Positions 35,528-44,744 of a DNA stretch of 64,000 bases are shown piece by piece. Source of the stretch: Streptomyces jeddahensis (GTDB lineage Bacteria > Actinomycetota > Actinomycetes > Streptomycetales > Streptomycetaceae); contig NZ_LOHS01000071.1 in assembly GCF_001642995.1 (NCBI RefSeq), forward strand, positions 62,001 to 126,000, written 5' to 3'. The notes under the pieces are model-generated. The model did no database searches. It was not told the origin of the DNA and saw only the letters and a program-made list of their open reading frames with translations. Position 1 is the first letter of the stretch; each line of letters begins with the position of its first letter. The translations under genes and the position numbers were made by a program.

Positions 35528-36385
35528 ATGGGACGGGTCACCGAGCGACGGCGCGTGTTGCGGATCCGGGACGGTGCGGTGAGCACGCGCCCGGACACGC
35601 TCGTCGCGGAAGAGCCGTTGGAGATCCGCCTGAACGGCAAGCCGCTGGCCATCACCATGCGCACGCCTGGTGACGACTTCGCGCTCGCCGCCGGGTTCCT
35701 GGTGAGCGAGGGCGTCGTCGGTCGGGCCGCGGATGTGGCGAACATCGTGTACTGCGCGGGCGCCACGGAGGACGGTTCGAACACGTACAACGTCGTCGAC
35801 GTGCAGCTGGCCCCCGGCGTGCCGCTGCCCGACATCACGCTCGAACGGAACGTGTACACCACGTCGTCGTGCGGCCTGTGCGGGAAGGCCAGCCTGGACG
35901 CCGTACGGACCACCACGCGGTGGCCGATCGCCGACACGCCCCCGGTCCGGGTCACCCCCGAACTGCTGGCGGTCCTGCCCGACCGACTGCGGGCCGCGCA
36001 ACGGGTGTTCGACCGCACCGGTGGTCTGCACGCCGCCGGACTGTTCTCGCCCGACGGCGAACTGCTGGACCTGCGGGAGGACGTCGGCCGGCACAACGCC
36101 GTCGACAAGCTGATCGGCCGCGGGCTGCAGTCCGGCCAACTGCCGCTGTCCCGGAGCATTCTGCTGGTGTCCGGCCGGGCGTCCTTCGAGCTGGCGCAGA
36201 AGGCGGTCATGGCGGGCATCCCGGTGCTGGCGGCGGTCTCGGCGCCGTCCTCCCTAGCCGTGGACCTGGCGGCGGAGACGGGGCTCACGCTGGTCGGCTT
36301 CCTGCGCGGCGGCTCCATGAACGTGTACGCGGGGGAGCAGCGCCTCGACCTGCGTGCCAGGGCAACCGCGGGAGCCGGTACGTGA
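35528..36385 (+). CDS. fdhD: Formate dehydrogenase accessory sulfurtransferase FdhD
   Basis: 285 aa. It passes sulfur from the cysteine desulfurase to the molybdenum cofactor of formate dehydrogenase. The essential CxxC is C115/C118 in [30 protein letters not shown] and [15 protein letters not shown] are family motifs. It suggests that formate, made by the two PurU enzymes and by mycothiol-linked formaldehyde oxidation, is oxidised to CO2; the dehydrogenase itself is not in the window. GGGAGTGAGG precedes the ATG; GTGA overlap with the next gene. Confidence 0.93.
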   Translation: MGRVTERRRVLRIRDGAVSTRPDTLVAEEPLEIRLNGKPLAITMRTPGDDFALAAGFLVSEGVVGRAADVANIVYCAGATEDGSNTYNVVDVQLAPGVPLPDITLERNVYTTSSCGLCGKASLDAVRTTTRWPIADTPPVRVTPELLAVLPDRLRAAQRVFDRTGGLHAAGLFSPDGELLDLREDVGRHNAVDKLIGRGLQSGQLPLSRSILLVSGRASFELAQKAVMAGIPVLAAVSAPSSLAVDLAAETGLTLVGFLRGGSMNVYAGEQRLDLRARATAGAGT

Positions 36386-37746
36386 CGCGGCTCGAAGGGT
36401 TCCAGCGCACCCGTAGCCACGGCAACACCCTCGTCGGCCCGCCCCGACTGCGGCCACCCGGCACTCACTGCCGCCCCCGGCGCGTCGCCATGCTCAGCGT
36501 GCACACCTCACCCCTGCACCAGCCCGGAACCGGCGACGCGGGCGGCATGAACGTCTACATCGTCGAGCTCGCCAAGCGCCTCGCCGCCATCGACATCGAG
36601 GTGGAGATCTTCACCCGGGCGACCTCCGCCGCGCTCCCGCCCAGCGTCGAACTCGCGCCCGGCGTCCTGGTACGGCACGTGGCCGCCGGACCTTACGAGG
36701 GCCTGGCCAAGGAGAACCTGCCCGCATACCTGTGTGCCTTCACGCACGGCGTGACGCAGGCCTGGGCCGGCCACCGCCCCGGCCACTACGACCTGGTCCA
36801 CTCCCACTACTGGCTCTCCGGCCACGTCGGTCGCCTTGCCGCCGAGCGCTGGGGCGTCCCGCTCGTCCACGCCATGCACACCATGGCCAGGGTCAAGAAC
36901 GCCTCCCTCGCCGAGGGCGACACTCCCGAGCCCGCGGCTCGCGTGTTCGGCGAGACTCAAGTCGTGCGGGACGCCGACCGGTTGATAGCGAACACCGAGA
37001 AGGAAGCGGAGGAACTCCTGCGCCACTACGACGCCGACACCGGCCGGGTCGCCGTCGTCCACCCCGGTGTCAACCTGGAGCGCTTCCGGCCCGACCCTTC
37101 CGGCATCGAGGCCGGCCGAGCCGCGGCCCGGTCCCGCCTCGGCCTCCCGCAGGACGCGCTGATCCCCCTGTTCGTGGGCCGCATACAGCCGTTGAAGGCG
37201 CCGGACGTCCTGCTGCGTGCGGTGGCCCGGCTGCTGGAGGAGCGGCCGCGGCTGCGTGAGCGGATCGTGGTGCCCGTCGTGGGCGGGCCCAGCGGCAGCG
37301 GCCTGGCCAAGCCGGAAGGGCTGCAGAAACTGGCGGCTTGCCTCGGCATCTCCGACGTCGTCCTGTTCCGACCGCCGGTCGGCCAGGCCCAGCTCGCCGA
37401 CTGGTACCGGGCGGCGTCCGTCCTGGTCATGCCGTCCCACAGTGAGTCCTTCGGTCTCGTGGCCGTCGAGGCACAGGCCTGCGGCACCCCGGTGATCGCC
37501 GCGGAGGTCGGTGGCCTGCCGGTGGCCGTACGAGACGGGGTGAGCGGCGTTCTCGTACCCGGGCACGATCCAGCGGACTACGCGCGGGCGCTGTGCGGCT
37601 TCGCCGAGGACCCGGCCCGCGCCGCCCGGATGAGCGAGGCCGCGGTCCGGCACGCCCGGTCCTTCGGCTGGGCCGCGGCCGCAGCGGCGACGGCGGATGT
37701 GTACACGGCGGCCCTGAACCCGCGTCTGCCTGACCTAATCTCGTGA
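36382..37746 (+). CDS. mshA: MshA-type D-inositol-3-phosphate glycosyltransferase
   Basis: 454 aa GT-B glycosyltransferase (GT4). It links UDP-GlcNAc to inositol 3-phosphate, the first step of mycothiol synthesis. [20 protein letters not shown] and [51 protein letters not shown] and [20 protein letters not shown] match MshA closely. GTG at 36382 overlaps the fdhD stop (GTGA) and has GGGAG upstream. As the last gene of a one-carbon operon it may raise mycothiol supply for MscR; whether it is the only mshA or a second copy cannot be told here. Confidence 0.87.
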   Translation: MTRLEGFQRTRSHGNTLVGPPRLRPPGTHCRPRRVAMLSVHTSPLHQPGTGDAGGMNVYIVELAKRLAAIDIEVEIFTRATSAALPPSVELAPGVLVRHVAAGPYEGLAKENLPAYLCAFTHGVTQAWAGHRPGHYDLVHSHYWLSGHVGRLAAERWGVPLVHAMHTMARVKNASLAEGDTPEPAARVFGETQVVRDADRLIANTEKEAEELLRHYDADTGRVAVVHPGVNLERFRPDPSGIEAGRAAARSRLGLPQDALIPLFVGRIQPLKAPDVLLRAVARLLEERPRLRERIVVPVVGGPSGSGLAKPEGLQKLAACLGISDVVLFRPPVGQAQLADWYRAASVLVMPSHSESFGLVAVEAQACGTPVIAAEVGGLPVAVRDGVSGVLVPGHDPADYARALCGFAEDPARAARMSEAAVRHARSFGWAAAAAATADVYTAALNPRLPDLIS

Positions 37747-37944
37747 TCAACCCTTGGCCATGACTTGGTCCCGCCTGACTCCGACCGCAAGTCCCAGGTC
37801 AAGCGGTGGCTGAGTTTCCGGCACCCACAGGGCTGACGGCGGTCGCCCACCCCGCCGGAGGCGTTATGCGGGGGCGGTAGGCGCCACCGATGTCGTTGCG
37901 TGCATAGATCAGGCCCGGCTCGCTCTGGCTGAAGACGCTGCCTG

Positions 37945-39105
37945 TTACGAGACAGCCGCCGACGATCTCCGCGTTGCGCCAGACGTACCCCCGGGAGGAT
38001 CGTGCCGAGGCCGTTCGTGGTCGAGCGACTGCAGGCGAACGGGGGCGGGTCGCTCCGCCGTGCTCGTCACGCGCACTCTTCGGTCGTCGACGGCGGAGGT
38101 GAGGATGGATTCCAGGATGTCCAGCACGTGATAGGCGAGGGCGCCCCCGGCTCTCGGTTCCTCGCCGGGCGGTGTCAACGCCAGATCCGCGACTCCATAC
38201 CCCCGCCCGGCGTCGCGGTATCCCGCGGACACGGGAAGGGTTTCCCATGCGTCGCTATGGAGGCGGCGCAACTGCACCTCTCCGTCGAAGTGGTTCGGGT
38301 CTGGGACCGCGAGGCTGCCGGCTTCGCCGTGGATCTCGATGTTCGCCGACTTCGTGGCGACGGCGTCGAAGCTCATGAGGAGGGTGGACAGCACCCCGGA
38401 CGCATGCGTGAGGATGCCGGTGACGTGGGTGTCGGTGCTGACCGGTATCACCTCGCCGCTGCGCGGGCCGGACGCGATGACCCTGGTGGGCCGGGTGCGG
38501 CTGGCGGTCCCGAGCACCGAGGTGACCGGGCCGAGCAGCGTGACCAGGGCGGACACGTAGTACGGGCCCATGTCCAGCAGGGGGCCTCCGCCGGGCCTGT
38601 AGTAGAAGTCCGGGTTCGGGTGCCACAGTTCGTGGCCGGGGACGACCATGGTGGCTGTCGCTGCGATGGGTGCGCCGATCAGTCCTGCGTCGATCGCTGC
38701 ACGAGCGGTCTGGACGCCGGTCCCCAGGACCGTGTCGGGAGCGCAGCCGACGATGACCCCCGCCTTCGCCGCCGCTTGGAGAACGGCTCGCGCCTGGGCG
38801 GTGGTCGCGGCGAGCGGCTTCTCCCCGTAGACGCTCTTCCCGGCCGCGATCGCCTGAAGGGCTACCTCCGCGTGTGCGTCGGGGACGGTCAGATTGACCA
38901 GCAGTTCCACATCGGCGGCGGACAGCAGCTCTGTGACCGTGCACGCTCTCACGCCGGTGCGGCCCTCGGCGGCTGCCGCGGCGCGGTCTGGGTCGAGGTC
39001 GGCGACGGCGACCAGGTTGACCGCCTCCAGCCTGTCGAAACTCGCAAGGTACTGGCCGCTGATGACACCGCAGCCGATCACGCCGATGTTCAGCGGCTTG
39101 CCCAC
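37945..39105 (-). CDS. Gfo/Idh/MocA-family oxidoreductase
   Basis: 386 aa NAD(P)-dependent sugar or inositol dehydrogenase-like protein. N-terminal Rossmann motif IGVIGCGVISGQYLASFDRL, VADLDPDRA, the catalytic-type GEKPLA segment, and a C-terminal alpha/beta domain with PGGGPLLDMGPYYVSALVTL. GTG at 39105 with AGAGGA 5 nt upstream. The last 25 or so residues are low-complexity and charged, so the C-terminus may be altered. It overlaps the ThuA-like gene by 16 nt; paired ThuA/MocA genes are common in carbohydrate clusters. The 198-nt gap between mshA and its 3' end holds nothing recognisable. Confidence 0.85.
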   Translation of the reverse strand: MGKPLNIGVIGCGVISGQYLASFDRLEAVNLVAVADLDPDRAAAAAEGRTGVRACTVTELLSAADVELLVNLTVPDAHAEVALQAIAAGKSVYGEKPLAATTAQARAVLQAAAKAGVIVGCAPDTVLGTGVQTARAAIDAGLIGAPIAATATMVVPGHELWHPNPDFYYRPGGGPLLDMGPYYVSALVTLLGPVTSVLGTASRTRPTRVIASGPRSGEVIPVSTDTHVTGILTHASGVLSTLLMSFDAVATKSANIEIHGEAGSLAVPDPNHFDGEVQLRRLHSDAWETLPVSAGYRDAGRGYGVADLALTPPGEEPRAGGALAYHVLDILESILTSAVDDRRVRVTSTAERPAPVRLQSLDHERPRHDPPGGTSGATRRSSAAVS

Positions 39106-39785
39106 AGCAGTCCTCTTTCGATGATGGTTCGCACATTGGGGTCCTTCAGCACCGGCATGTGGTGACCGGGGGTGGTGACGAACACCCGGCCCTGTCCCCA
39201 CTGCCTGGTCCAGATGGCCGGGGACACGACGGGCCGGTTCCACGGGTCCCAGTCCCGTACTTTCTGCGTGGTCGTGGCCAGCACATCGATGTAGTCGTCA
39301 CAGAGCACCCAGTACTGCTCCGTGACGAGTTCGAAGTCGCCGATGCCGCGGGTGATGGGATGGTCAGCGGCCGCCGGCAGCATGTTGACGGTGTAGGGGA
39401 CGTAGTTGTCGGACTGCTCGCCTGTGCGTTCCGTAGGATGCACCCCGGGATGGCAGGCGAACTGTCCGCCGATCAGGTGGAGGTAGTCGGAGCTGTTGCG
39501 GTAGGAGTCGGCTATGCCGCCGTGCCATCCGGCAAGGCCCGTGCCTGCCTCGACCGCGGCGCGCAGGCCCTGCAACTCCGCTTCCTCGATGGTCGACATG
39601 GTCATGCACTGCACGACCAGGTCTACGTGGGCCATGAAGGAGGCGTCCGCGTAGATCCGAGGAGACTCCTCGACGCGTACCTCGTACCCGTGGTTCTGCA
39701 GATGGGGAATGAACAACTCGGTTGCTTCGACGGGTTGATGGCCGTCCCAGCCGCCGCGCACGACAAGGGCTTGTCTGCGGTGCAT
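39090..39785 (-). CDS. ThuA-like domain protein
   Basis: 231 aa, class-I glutamine-amidotransferase-like fold of the trehalose-utilisation ThuA family. ALVVRGGWDGHQPVEATELF, GTGLAGWHGGIADSYRNSSD, YLHLIGGQFACHPG and the C-terminal GRVFVTTPGHHMPVLKDPNV are typical. Members act with MocA-type oxidoreductases on sugars; the substrate is unknown. AAGGAG lies 11 nt upstream of the ATG. The locus around it has lost its transporter genes. Confidence 0.83.
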   Translation of the reverse strand: MHRRQALVVRGGWDGHQPVEATELFIPHLQNHGYEVRVEESPRIYADASFMAHVDLVVQCMTMSTIEEAELQGLRAAVEAGTGLAGWHGGIADSYRNSSDYLHLIGGQFACHPGVHPTERTGEQSDNYVPYTVNMLPAAADHPITRGIGDFELVTEQYWVLCDDYIDVLATTTQKVRDWDPWNRPVVSPAIWTRQWGQGRVFVTTPGHHMPVLKDPNVRTIIERGLLWASR

Positions 39786-39949
39786 TGGCGAACGTTCTCC
39801 TTCGGTGGAATCGTGCGGGCGCCGCTCAACAGTCGGCGAGGGCGCGGAAGCGAAACCTCTGCCTGAGGAGGAGCGGACGCGAAGCTAGCATCTCCATGCC
39901 TACCCGGCCGAGGGGTCCGTCCTCCCCCGGCTGACGACCGATATGGCGG

Positions 39950-40186
39950 TCAGTGCGAGGCGTCGTACGCCTCCTGATAAAGCTTCAGGAACTGCTTCAG
40001 GCCGAGCTTGTCCAGGTCGGCCTTGTAGGTGTCCCAGTCCGCGTCGAGGGACTTCCTGCCGGTGATGAACTGCACGTTGCTCTGCTGGACGAAGGTGCCG
40101 ATGTTGATCTGAAGGGTGGCGAGTTCCTGCGCCTTGGCGGGGTCGATCCAGGTCTCCTCGAACGGGAAGAGCAGGTCCTTGGGTGC
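39950..40186 (-). pseudogene. C-terminal fragment of an extracellular sugar-binding protein
   Basis: About 78 codons ending in a stop: DLLFPFEETWIDPAKAQELA, LQINIGTFVQQSNVQFITG and LDADWDTYKADLDKLGLKQF match the last part of LplA/YtcQ-like ABC solute-binding proteins of some 550 aa. The signal peptide, binding lobes and partner permease genes are absent. It is fused to the remnant of another ThuA gene, which marks the deletion endpoint. Confidence 0.72.
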
Positions 40187-40190
40187 GGTG

Positions 40191-40256
40191 GCGGCCACGG
40201 GGACGTGCCGTCCCAGCCCGCGCGGACGACCAGGGCTCACGCTTGGCGGATGTCAC
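40191..40256 (-). pseudogene. 5' fragment of a second ThuA-like gene with frameshifts
   Basis: Starting at a GTGA overlapping the beta-galactosidase stop, the DNA can be read TSAKR, then with small frame changes ALVVRAGWDG and HVPVA, i.e. the N-terminus of a ThuA gene similar to the intact one at 39090-39785. Only about 20 codons remain before the solute-binding protein fragment. Confidence 0.55.
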
Positions 40257-42427
40257 CGGAACTCCCCAGGGGAGGTGGAGGATGCGGGGGAGGGGAGGGA
40301 CGCGGGCTCGGTGGCGAGGACGCGGACGTCCCAGGCGCCGAGCCGCACGGGCGTGCCGGCCGGGACGGCGCCGCCGTCCAGGGCGTCGGTCAGGTCCACG
40401 TCCTCGGGTGCCTGGGCGATGGCGGGCTCCCAGCTCCAGTTGTGGACTACGTGGACGCGCCGCCCGTCCTCGGCGGTGCCGGTCGCGACGGTGACGGAGT
40501 CCGGCAGGTCCCGCCAGCCGGCGCACGGGGCTGGTGCGAGCCACGCGGCGAGCGCGCGGGCGAGCTCGCGCCCGGGAACGGTCCCGACACAGGTGACGCG
40601 TCCCGCGCCGTGACGGCGGGTGGTGACGGCGGGCCACCGCCCGAAGTGCGGGTGCTCGTACGTGGCGAGGACGTCGGCGTCGTCCACGGCGAGCCCCTCG
40701 ACCCACCGAGTCGCCACGGCGCCGGCGCCCAGCGTGAGAGGGCTTCCCGGGGTGGAGCGCAGCGGCAGGTCGGCGTGGAGGTTGCTGAACTCGTCGTAGC
40801 GCACGCCCGCGGCCTTCACCAGGCGGGCCGGTGTCACCTCGTGGCGAGCCCGCGCCTCGTGGTCGCCGTAACCGGTGCGGGGTCCGAGGACGAGGTGGCC
40901 GCCCGCCTCCGCGTAGGCGGCGAGCCAGTCGAGCATGCCGTCGTCCGCCACGTACAGTCCGGGAGCGATGAGGACGGGGTGCCGCTCGGCCGCCGCCTCG
41001 GGGGCGATTCCCGGGCGTTCGCCGCTGGGGTCGTGCAGCTGGCGGGCGTGCAGGATCCGCACCTGTCGTCCCGCCTCGAACGCTCCTCGGTAGAACGGGT
41101 CGAAGATTCCCTCGTACGCGCCCGCGTCCGGGCCGCCGTCAGGGGCCGAGAGCGGCGGGTGTTTGCGCATCAGCCACTTGCTGGGCGCGGAGTACACCAT
41201 GGCGATGTCGGTGTCCGGGGTTAGTCCGGCGACGAGATCGCCCGCGCGCTCGAACTCGCCGCCCAGGCGGCTGAGTTCGGTGTAGACGCGGCCCGGTCGT
41301 CCGCTGTGCGGCAGGACGCCGCCCCAGTACGTCTCGGTGCCGAAGTGCAGGGTATGCCAGTGCCAGTACTCGATCATGCGGGCGCCGCGTGCGACCAGTG
41401 CCCACGCGGCCTGCCGCCACTGGCCGTCGAAGGCGGGCCGGTTGTCGGAGGGGCCGCCGATGGCCTGGGCGTTGGTCTCCGTGATCAGGAACGGCTCCTG
41501 GCGCGAGCTGTAGATCCGGTCGGCGCTCAGGTGCAGCGCCCATGCCCCGTACGCCGTCCACTGCTGGGGCAGCTTCTCGCGCGGCGGCTCGGGCATCGTG
41601 AGACTGTCCTGCATGTCGTAATACGGGTTGCCCGCGGTTACGTCCAGCGCGTCGGTGAGTTCGTCGTCCTCCAGGCCGGGGTAGCCGTAGGCGAGGCAGG
41701 TGGTGACGAACTGCTCCGGGCGTGCGTACTCGCGCACGATGCCTGCCTGCCAGGCGATGAACTCGGTGGTCCGGCGCGCCTGGAAAGCCTGCCAGGCCAG
41801 GTCGTACTGGGGCTGGGCGTTGCCCTCCGGCTTCCACAGGTCGGCCCATGTGGTCAGCCGGTGCGACCAGTACACCAGCCCCCACTCGCGGTTGAGGGTC
41901 TCCACATCGCCGTAGCGCTGCCGCAGGTCGTCAACGAACCGCTGGAAGACGCCGTGGTTGTGCGGCAGCCGCGGGCCGGGCTCGTTGTCGACCTGGAAGC
42001 CGATGACCGCGGGGTGGGAGGCGTACCGGGCCACGATCGCGCGGATCACCCGCTCCGCGTGGAAGAGGAACGCCGGGTGGGTGATGTCGACCTCCTGGCG
42101 GCCGCCCCATGCGGCGGGGTGGCCGGCGGCGTCCTCGGCGGCGATCTCCGGGTACTGCCGGGCCAGCCACGGCGGCACCGCGTAGGTCGGGGTCCCCAGG
42201 ACGACGGATATGCCGCGTTCGTGGGCGCCGTCGAGAACCGGCCGCAGCCAGTCCAGCTCGAAGCGCCCGTTCTCCGGTTCCCATGTGGACCAGACCGACT
42301 CGCCGACCCTGATGACGCTGAACTTCGCCTTCGCCATCAGATCGAGGTCGGTCTTCAGTCGCTCGTAGGGCTGGTACTCGTGGTAGTAGGCGGCGCCGAA
42401 CAGGACGCGCGGGGGCAGAGATGTCAT
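40253..42427 (-). CDS. GH42 beta-galactosidase
   Basis: 724 aa, normal for glycoside hydrolase family 42. The acid/base Glu is E149 in FQVDNEPG and the nucleophile E317 in LITETNAQ; the barrel start GAAYYHEYQPYERLKTDLDL and the A-type trimerisation and beta domains follow. It hydrolyses terminal beta-galactosides, probably short plant oligosaccharides, in the cytoplasm (no signal peptide). GAGG lies 9-10 nt upstream of the ATG. It is intact but stranded among broken transporter and regulator genes. Confidence 0.92.
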   Translation of the reverse strand: MTSLPPRVLFGAAYYHEYQPYERLKTDLDLMAKAKFSVIRVGESVWSTWEPENGRFELDWLRPVLDGAHERGISVVLGTPTYAVPPWLARQYPEIAAEDAAGHPAAWGGRQEVDITHPAFLFHAERVIRAIVARYASHPAVIGFQVDNEPGPRLPHNHGVFQRFVDDLRQRYGDVETLNREWGLVYWSHRLTTWADLWKPEGNAQPQYDLAWQAFQARRTTEFIAWQAGIVREYARPEQFVTTCLAYGYPGLEDDELTDALDVTAGNPYYDMQDSLTMPEPPREKLPQQWTAYGAWALHLSADRIYSSRQEPFLITETNAQAIGGPSDNRPAFDGQWRQAAWALVARGARMIEYWHWHTLHFGTETYWGGVLPHSGRPGRVYTELSRLGGEFERAGDLVAGLTPDTDIAMVYSAPSKWLMRKHPPLSAPDGGPDAGAYEGIFDPFYRGAFEAGRQVRILHARQLHDPSGERPGIAPEAAAERHPVLIAPGLYVADDGMLDWLAAYAEAGGHLVLGPRTGYGDHEARARHEVTPARLVKAAGVRYDEFSNLHADLPLRSTPGSPLTLGAGAVATRWVEGLAVDDADVLATYEHPHFGRWPAVTTRRHGAGRVTCVGTVPGRELARALAAWLAPAPCAGWRDLPDSVTVATGTAEDGRRVHVVHNWSWEPAIAQAPEDVDLTDALDGGAVPAGTPVRLGAWDVRVLATEPASLPSPASSTSPGEFR

Positions 42428-42508
42428 GCGGGAGACCTCGCGGAGCAGTGGGCGAGAAGGAACGGAGGAGTGGGGGTCCCGGCGTCCGGGACATGAGGGG
42501 GCGGACGG

Positions 42509-42688
42509 TCAGGCGGGGTCCGGCTGGGTGAGCAGCCCGGCACCGTCGATGCTCGGGGTGGCGGCCTCGGCGGTGCGCAGGTGCTCCCACGCCAGTTCCG
42601 GCCCCGGCGGCAGCTTCGAGCCCGGCGGCAGAGCACCGGTGCGGATCAGATCACGGATCTGCCCGATGGCCTTGTCGGTCAGCGACAC
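42509..42688 (-). pseudogene. N-terminal remnant of a GntR regulator
   Basis: From GTG 42688: VSLTDKAIGQIRDLIRTGAL and PPGSKLPPGPELA are the first helices of a GntR winged helix. The SRNTVREAL recognition helix and FCD domain that should follow are missing; unrelated codons lead to a stop at 42509. It probably once controlled the galactoside locus. Confidence 0.7.
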
Positions 42689-43007
42689 TCCGGCCTGCCT
42701 TCCCCTCCGCGGTGCATCTGACCCCGCACTCCATTGATGGGATGTATATATAGGCGCCAAGAGTCGTCGCCGTCCAGACCTTGCGCCGAGGAAGGTCAAC
42801 TGCCTCTGGAAATCGCCGAGGTGTGCGTGGGTGCCGTCGCTTGGGGAAGCGTCTAAGCATCCCACCAATTCTTGAACGTGCTCCGTGCGGCGTGCGACGT
42901 GCGGAGCAGGTCATCGGCCCCGGATCGGCCTTGGTCCCGCGCCCAGTCCGGCCGCGGTCAGCTCGGCGGCGGTGTAGTCGCCACATCTTGAGGCGAGACA
43001 CGACAGC
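42689..43007. other. 319-nt region without a recognised gene
   Basis: It contains a locally AT-rich stretch (ATGTATATATAGG near 42741) that could be a promoter for the GntR remnant. Nothing else is recognised; menC ends at 43008. Confidence 0.4.
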
Positions 43008-44009
43008 TCAACCGCTGTGAATCAGCGGCGCCCCCAGTTCATCCGCCACTCGGGCCAGGCGGTCGTGCCACCAAGCCGCCCGCCCTGGGTCCGCGAGCCG
43101 GAATTCATCGAGCAACGCCGGATCGGGCGCAGGCGGTGTGCGCGGCACTGGAAGGCAGCCGTCCACGGGCCGGAACGCGTGCCCCGCGGACACGGTGTCG
43201 CCGTCGAGCAGGCCCACCGTCCCGAGCCCGCAGGCGAATTCGAGTTCCGGCAGGGCTCCGGCGAGCGCGAGCTGGGCGGCGAGGCCGACGCTGGTCTCCA
43301 GCGCGGATGACACGACACAGGGCAGTCCGGCGGCCTCGGCGACCCGCAGGGCGCGGTGCACGCCGCCGAGCGGGGTGCACTTGATCACCGCGATGTCGGC
43401 GGCACCGGCGACGGCCACCTTCAGCGGGTCGTCGGCGCGACGGATGGACTCATCGGCGGCGATCCGCACCTCGACCCTGCGGCGTACGGTGGCCAGCTCA
43501 TCGACAGTACGGCAAGGCTGCTCGACGTACTCGAGTCCGCCGGCGGCGCGGTCGATCCGTCTGATGCGGGTGACGGCAGTGTCGACGTCCCAGCGGCCGT
43601 TGGCGTCGACGCGGATGTTCCCGCCCGGTCCGAGGGCCGAGCGGACGGCTTCCACCCGGGCGAGGTCCTCGGCCAGTGAGTCCGGGTGGTCGGCCACTTT
43701 GACCTTCGCGGTACGGCATCCGGAGTGCGCGACGATCTCGAAGGCACGCTCCGGGGCAACCGCCGGTACCGTGGCGTTGACCGGGATACGGTCCCGGACC
43801 GGTGCGGGCCAGCCGACAGTGGTCTGCTCGACGGCGGTGTTCAGCCACGATGCCGCTTCGTGATCGTCGTACTCCGTGAAGGGACAGAATTCGCCCCATC
43901 CGAGAGGGCCGTGCACAAGCATGCCTTCGCGGACAGTGATGCCTCGGAACGGGGTGCGCATCGGAATGGCGTAGACGTGTAGGGCGGCGATGCGGGTGGC
44001 GTCGTTCAT
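43008..44009 (-). CDS. menC: o-Succinylbenzoate synthase
   Basis: 333 aa enolase-superfamily enzyme that dehydrates SHCHC to o-succinylbenzoate. The catalytic set is intact: K102-V-K104 (AKVKVAD), metal ligands D135 (VDANG), E163 (VEQP) and D186 (ADES), and K210 (VIKCTPLGG), as in actinobacterial MenC. N-terminal capping domain with RTPFRGITVREGMLVHGPLG. Start at 44009 with only a distant GAGG, so it is less certain. Divergent from menD-B-E-F. Confidence 0.9.
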   Translation of the reverse strand: MNDATRIAALHVYAIPMRTPFRGITVREGMLVHGPLGWGEFCPFTEYDDHEAASWLNTAVEQTTVGWPAPVRDRIPVNATVPAVAPERAFEIVAHSGCRTAKVKVADHPDSLAEDLARVEAVRSALGPGGNIRVDANGRWDVDTAVTRIRRIDRAAGGLEYVEQPCRTVDELATVRRRVEVRIAADESIRRADDPLKVAVAGAADIAVIKCTPLGGVHRALRVAEAAGLPCVVSSALETSVGLAAQLALAGALPELEFACGLGTVGLLDGDTVSAGHAFRPVDGCLPVPRTPPAPDPALLDEFRLADPGRAAWWHDRLARVADELGAPLIHSG

Positions 44010-44172
44010 CGGGTTGTGGTGGCCTCTTCTCGGCGCGTGGCGGGGATGTTTCTTCTGGTGGTGCGGCCAGTAGATGTTCGATATCAGGCTCTCGTCGAGC
44101 TCGGCGCCCAAAGCTCCCAGAACCCTGGTCATCGGGTGAAGGTGAAAGGCGCGAGCATCGACAGAGACATAC

Positions 44173-44205
44173 GGGTGTGGGGCCTGTACAGCGGGCCCCA
44201 CACCC
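44173..44205. terminator. Hairpin in the menC-menD intergenic region
   Basis: Perfect 12-bp stem (44173-44184 with 44194-44205) and 9-nt loop followed by ATTAA. No gene ends next to it, so it may end an unrecognised transcript or act in a leader. Confidence 0.55.
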
Positions 44206-44328
44206 ATTAAGCCTTCAATTCCGGGGCCCGAGTTGTGGCGTTGAACTGCGGCGTGGAATAGTGGGCTCATTCAATTCAACAGGGCGGCAGCGGGAAAGTT
44301 CGACATTCGCCTTGATGGGCGAACGCGG

Positions 44329-44373
44329 CGCATTGTTCATTCCCCGGTCGGCGGCCGGGGAATGAACAATGCG
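44329..44373. repeat. 19-bp perfect inverted repeat in the menC-menD region
   Basis: Arms 44329-44347 and 44355-44373, loop of 7 nt. The outer half of the stem (CATTGTTCATT) is AT-rich, unlike normal terminators here, which suggests an operator or RNA element rather than only a terminator. The rest of this 735-nt gap shows no gene. Confidence 0.7.
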
Positions 44374-44744
44374 TGGAGGACGCGTTCTTCGGTTGCTGGG
44401 CCGGAGCCGACACCGACTTCGTCGGTGCGCGCATGCTGCTGCACGGGACCCGGGGCAGAACTGGCTGGCCGCCAGGACCGCTGCTGTGGTCGGCAATCAG
44501 ACGGCCTTCCGTGCAGGCCTGGCTCGAACCCGGGGCCTACCGGGCCGTCCCCTCTGCCAGGCAGCTCGGCAGTCAGGCACCTCGGCACAGGCACCTCGGT
44601 GGCAAGTCCAACGCCCGCCGCTGCCGCCCGGCGTGTACGTCACCATTCCGTCCTCCGACGTCGTCGGCCATGGGCCTCGGGCCCGTTTCGACGACCACGG
44701 CGCGCAGGCAGCGAGCACGGAGATCGGCCAGTGTCTGGAGACCA

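Noticed and set aside
42428..42508. Gene between GH42 and the GntR remnant
   Set aside because: No start or motif; only the GH42 leader with GAGG is seen.
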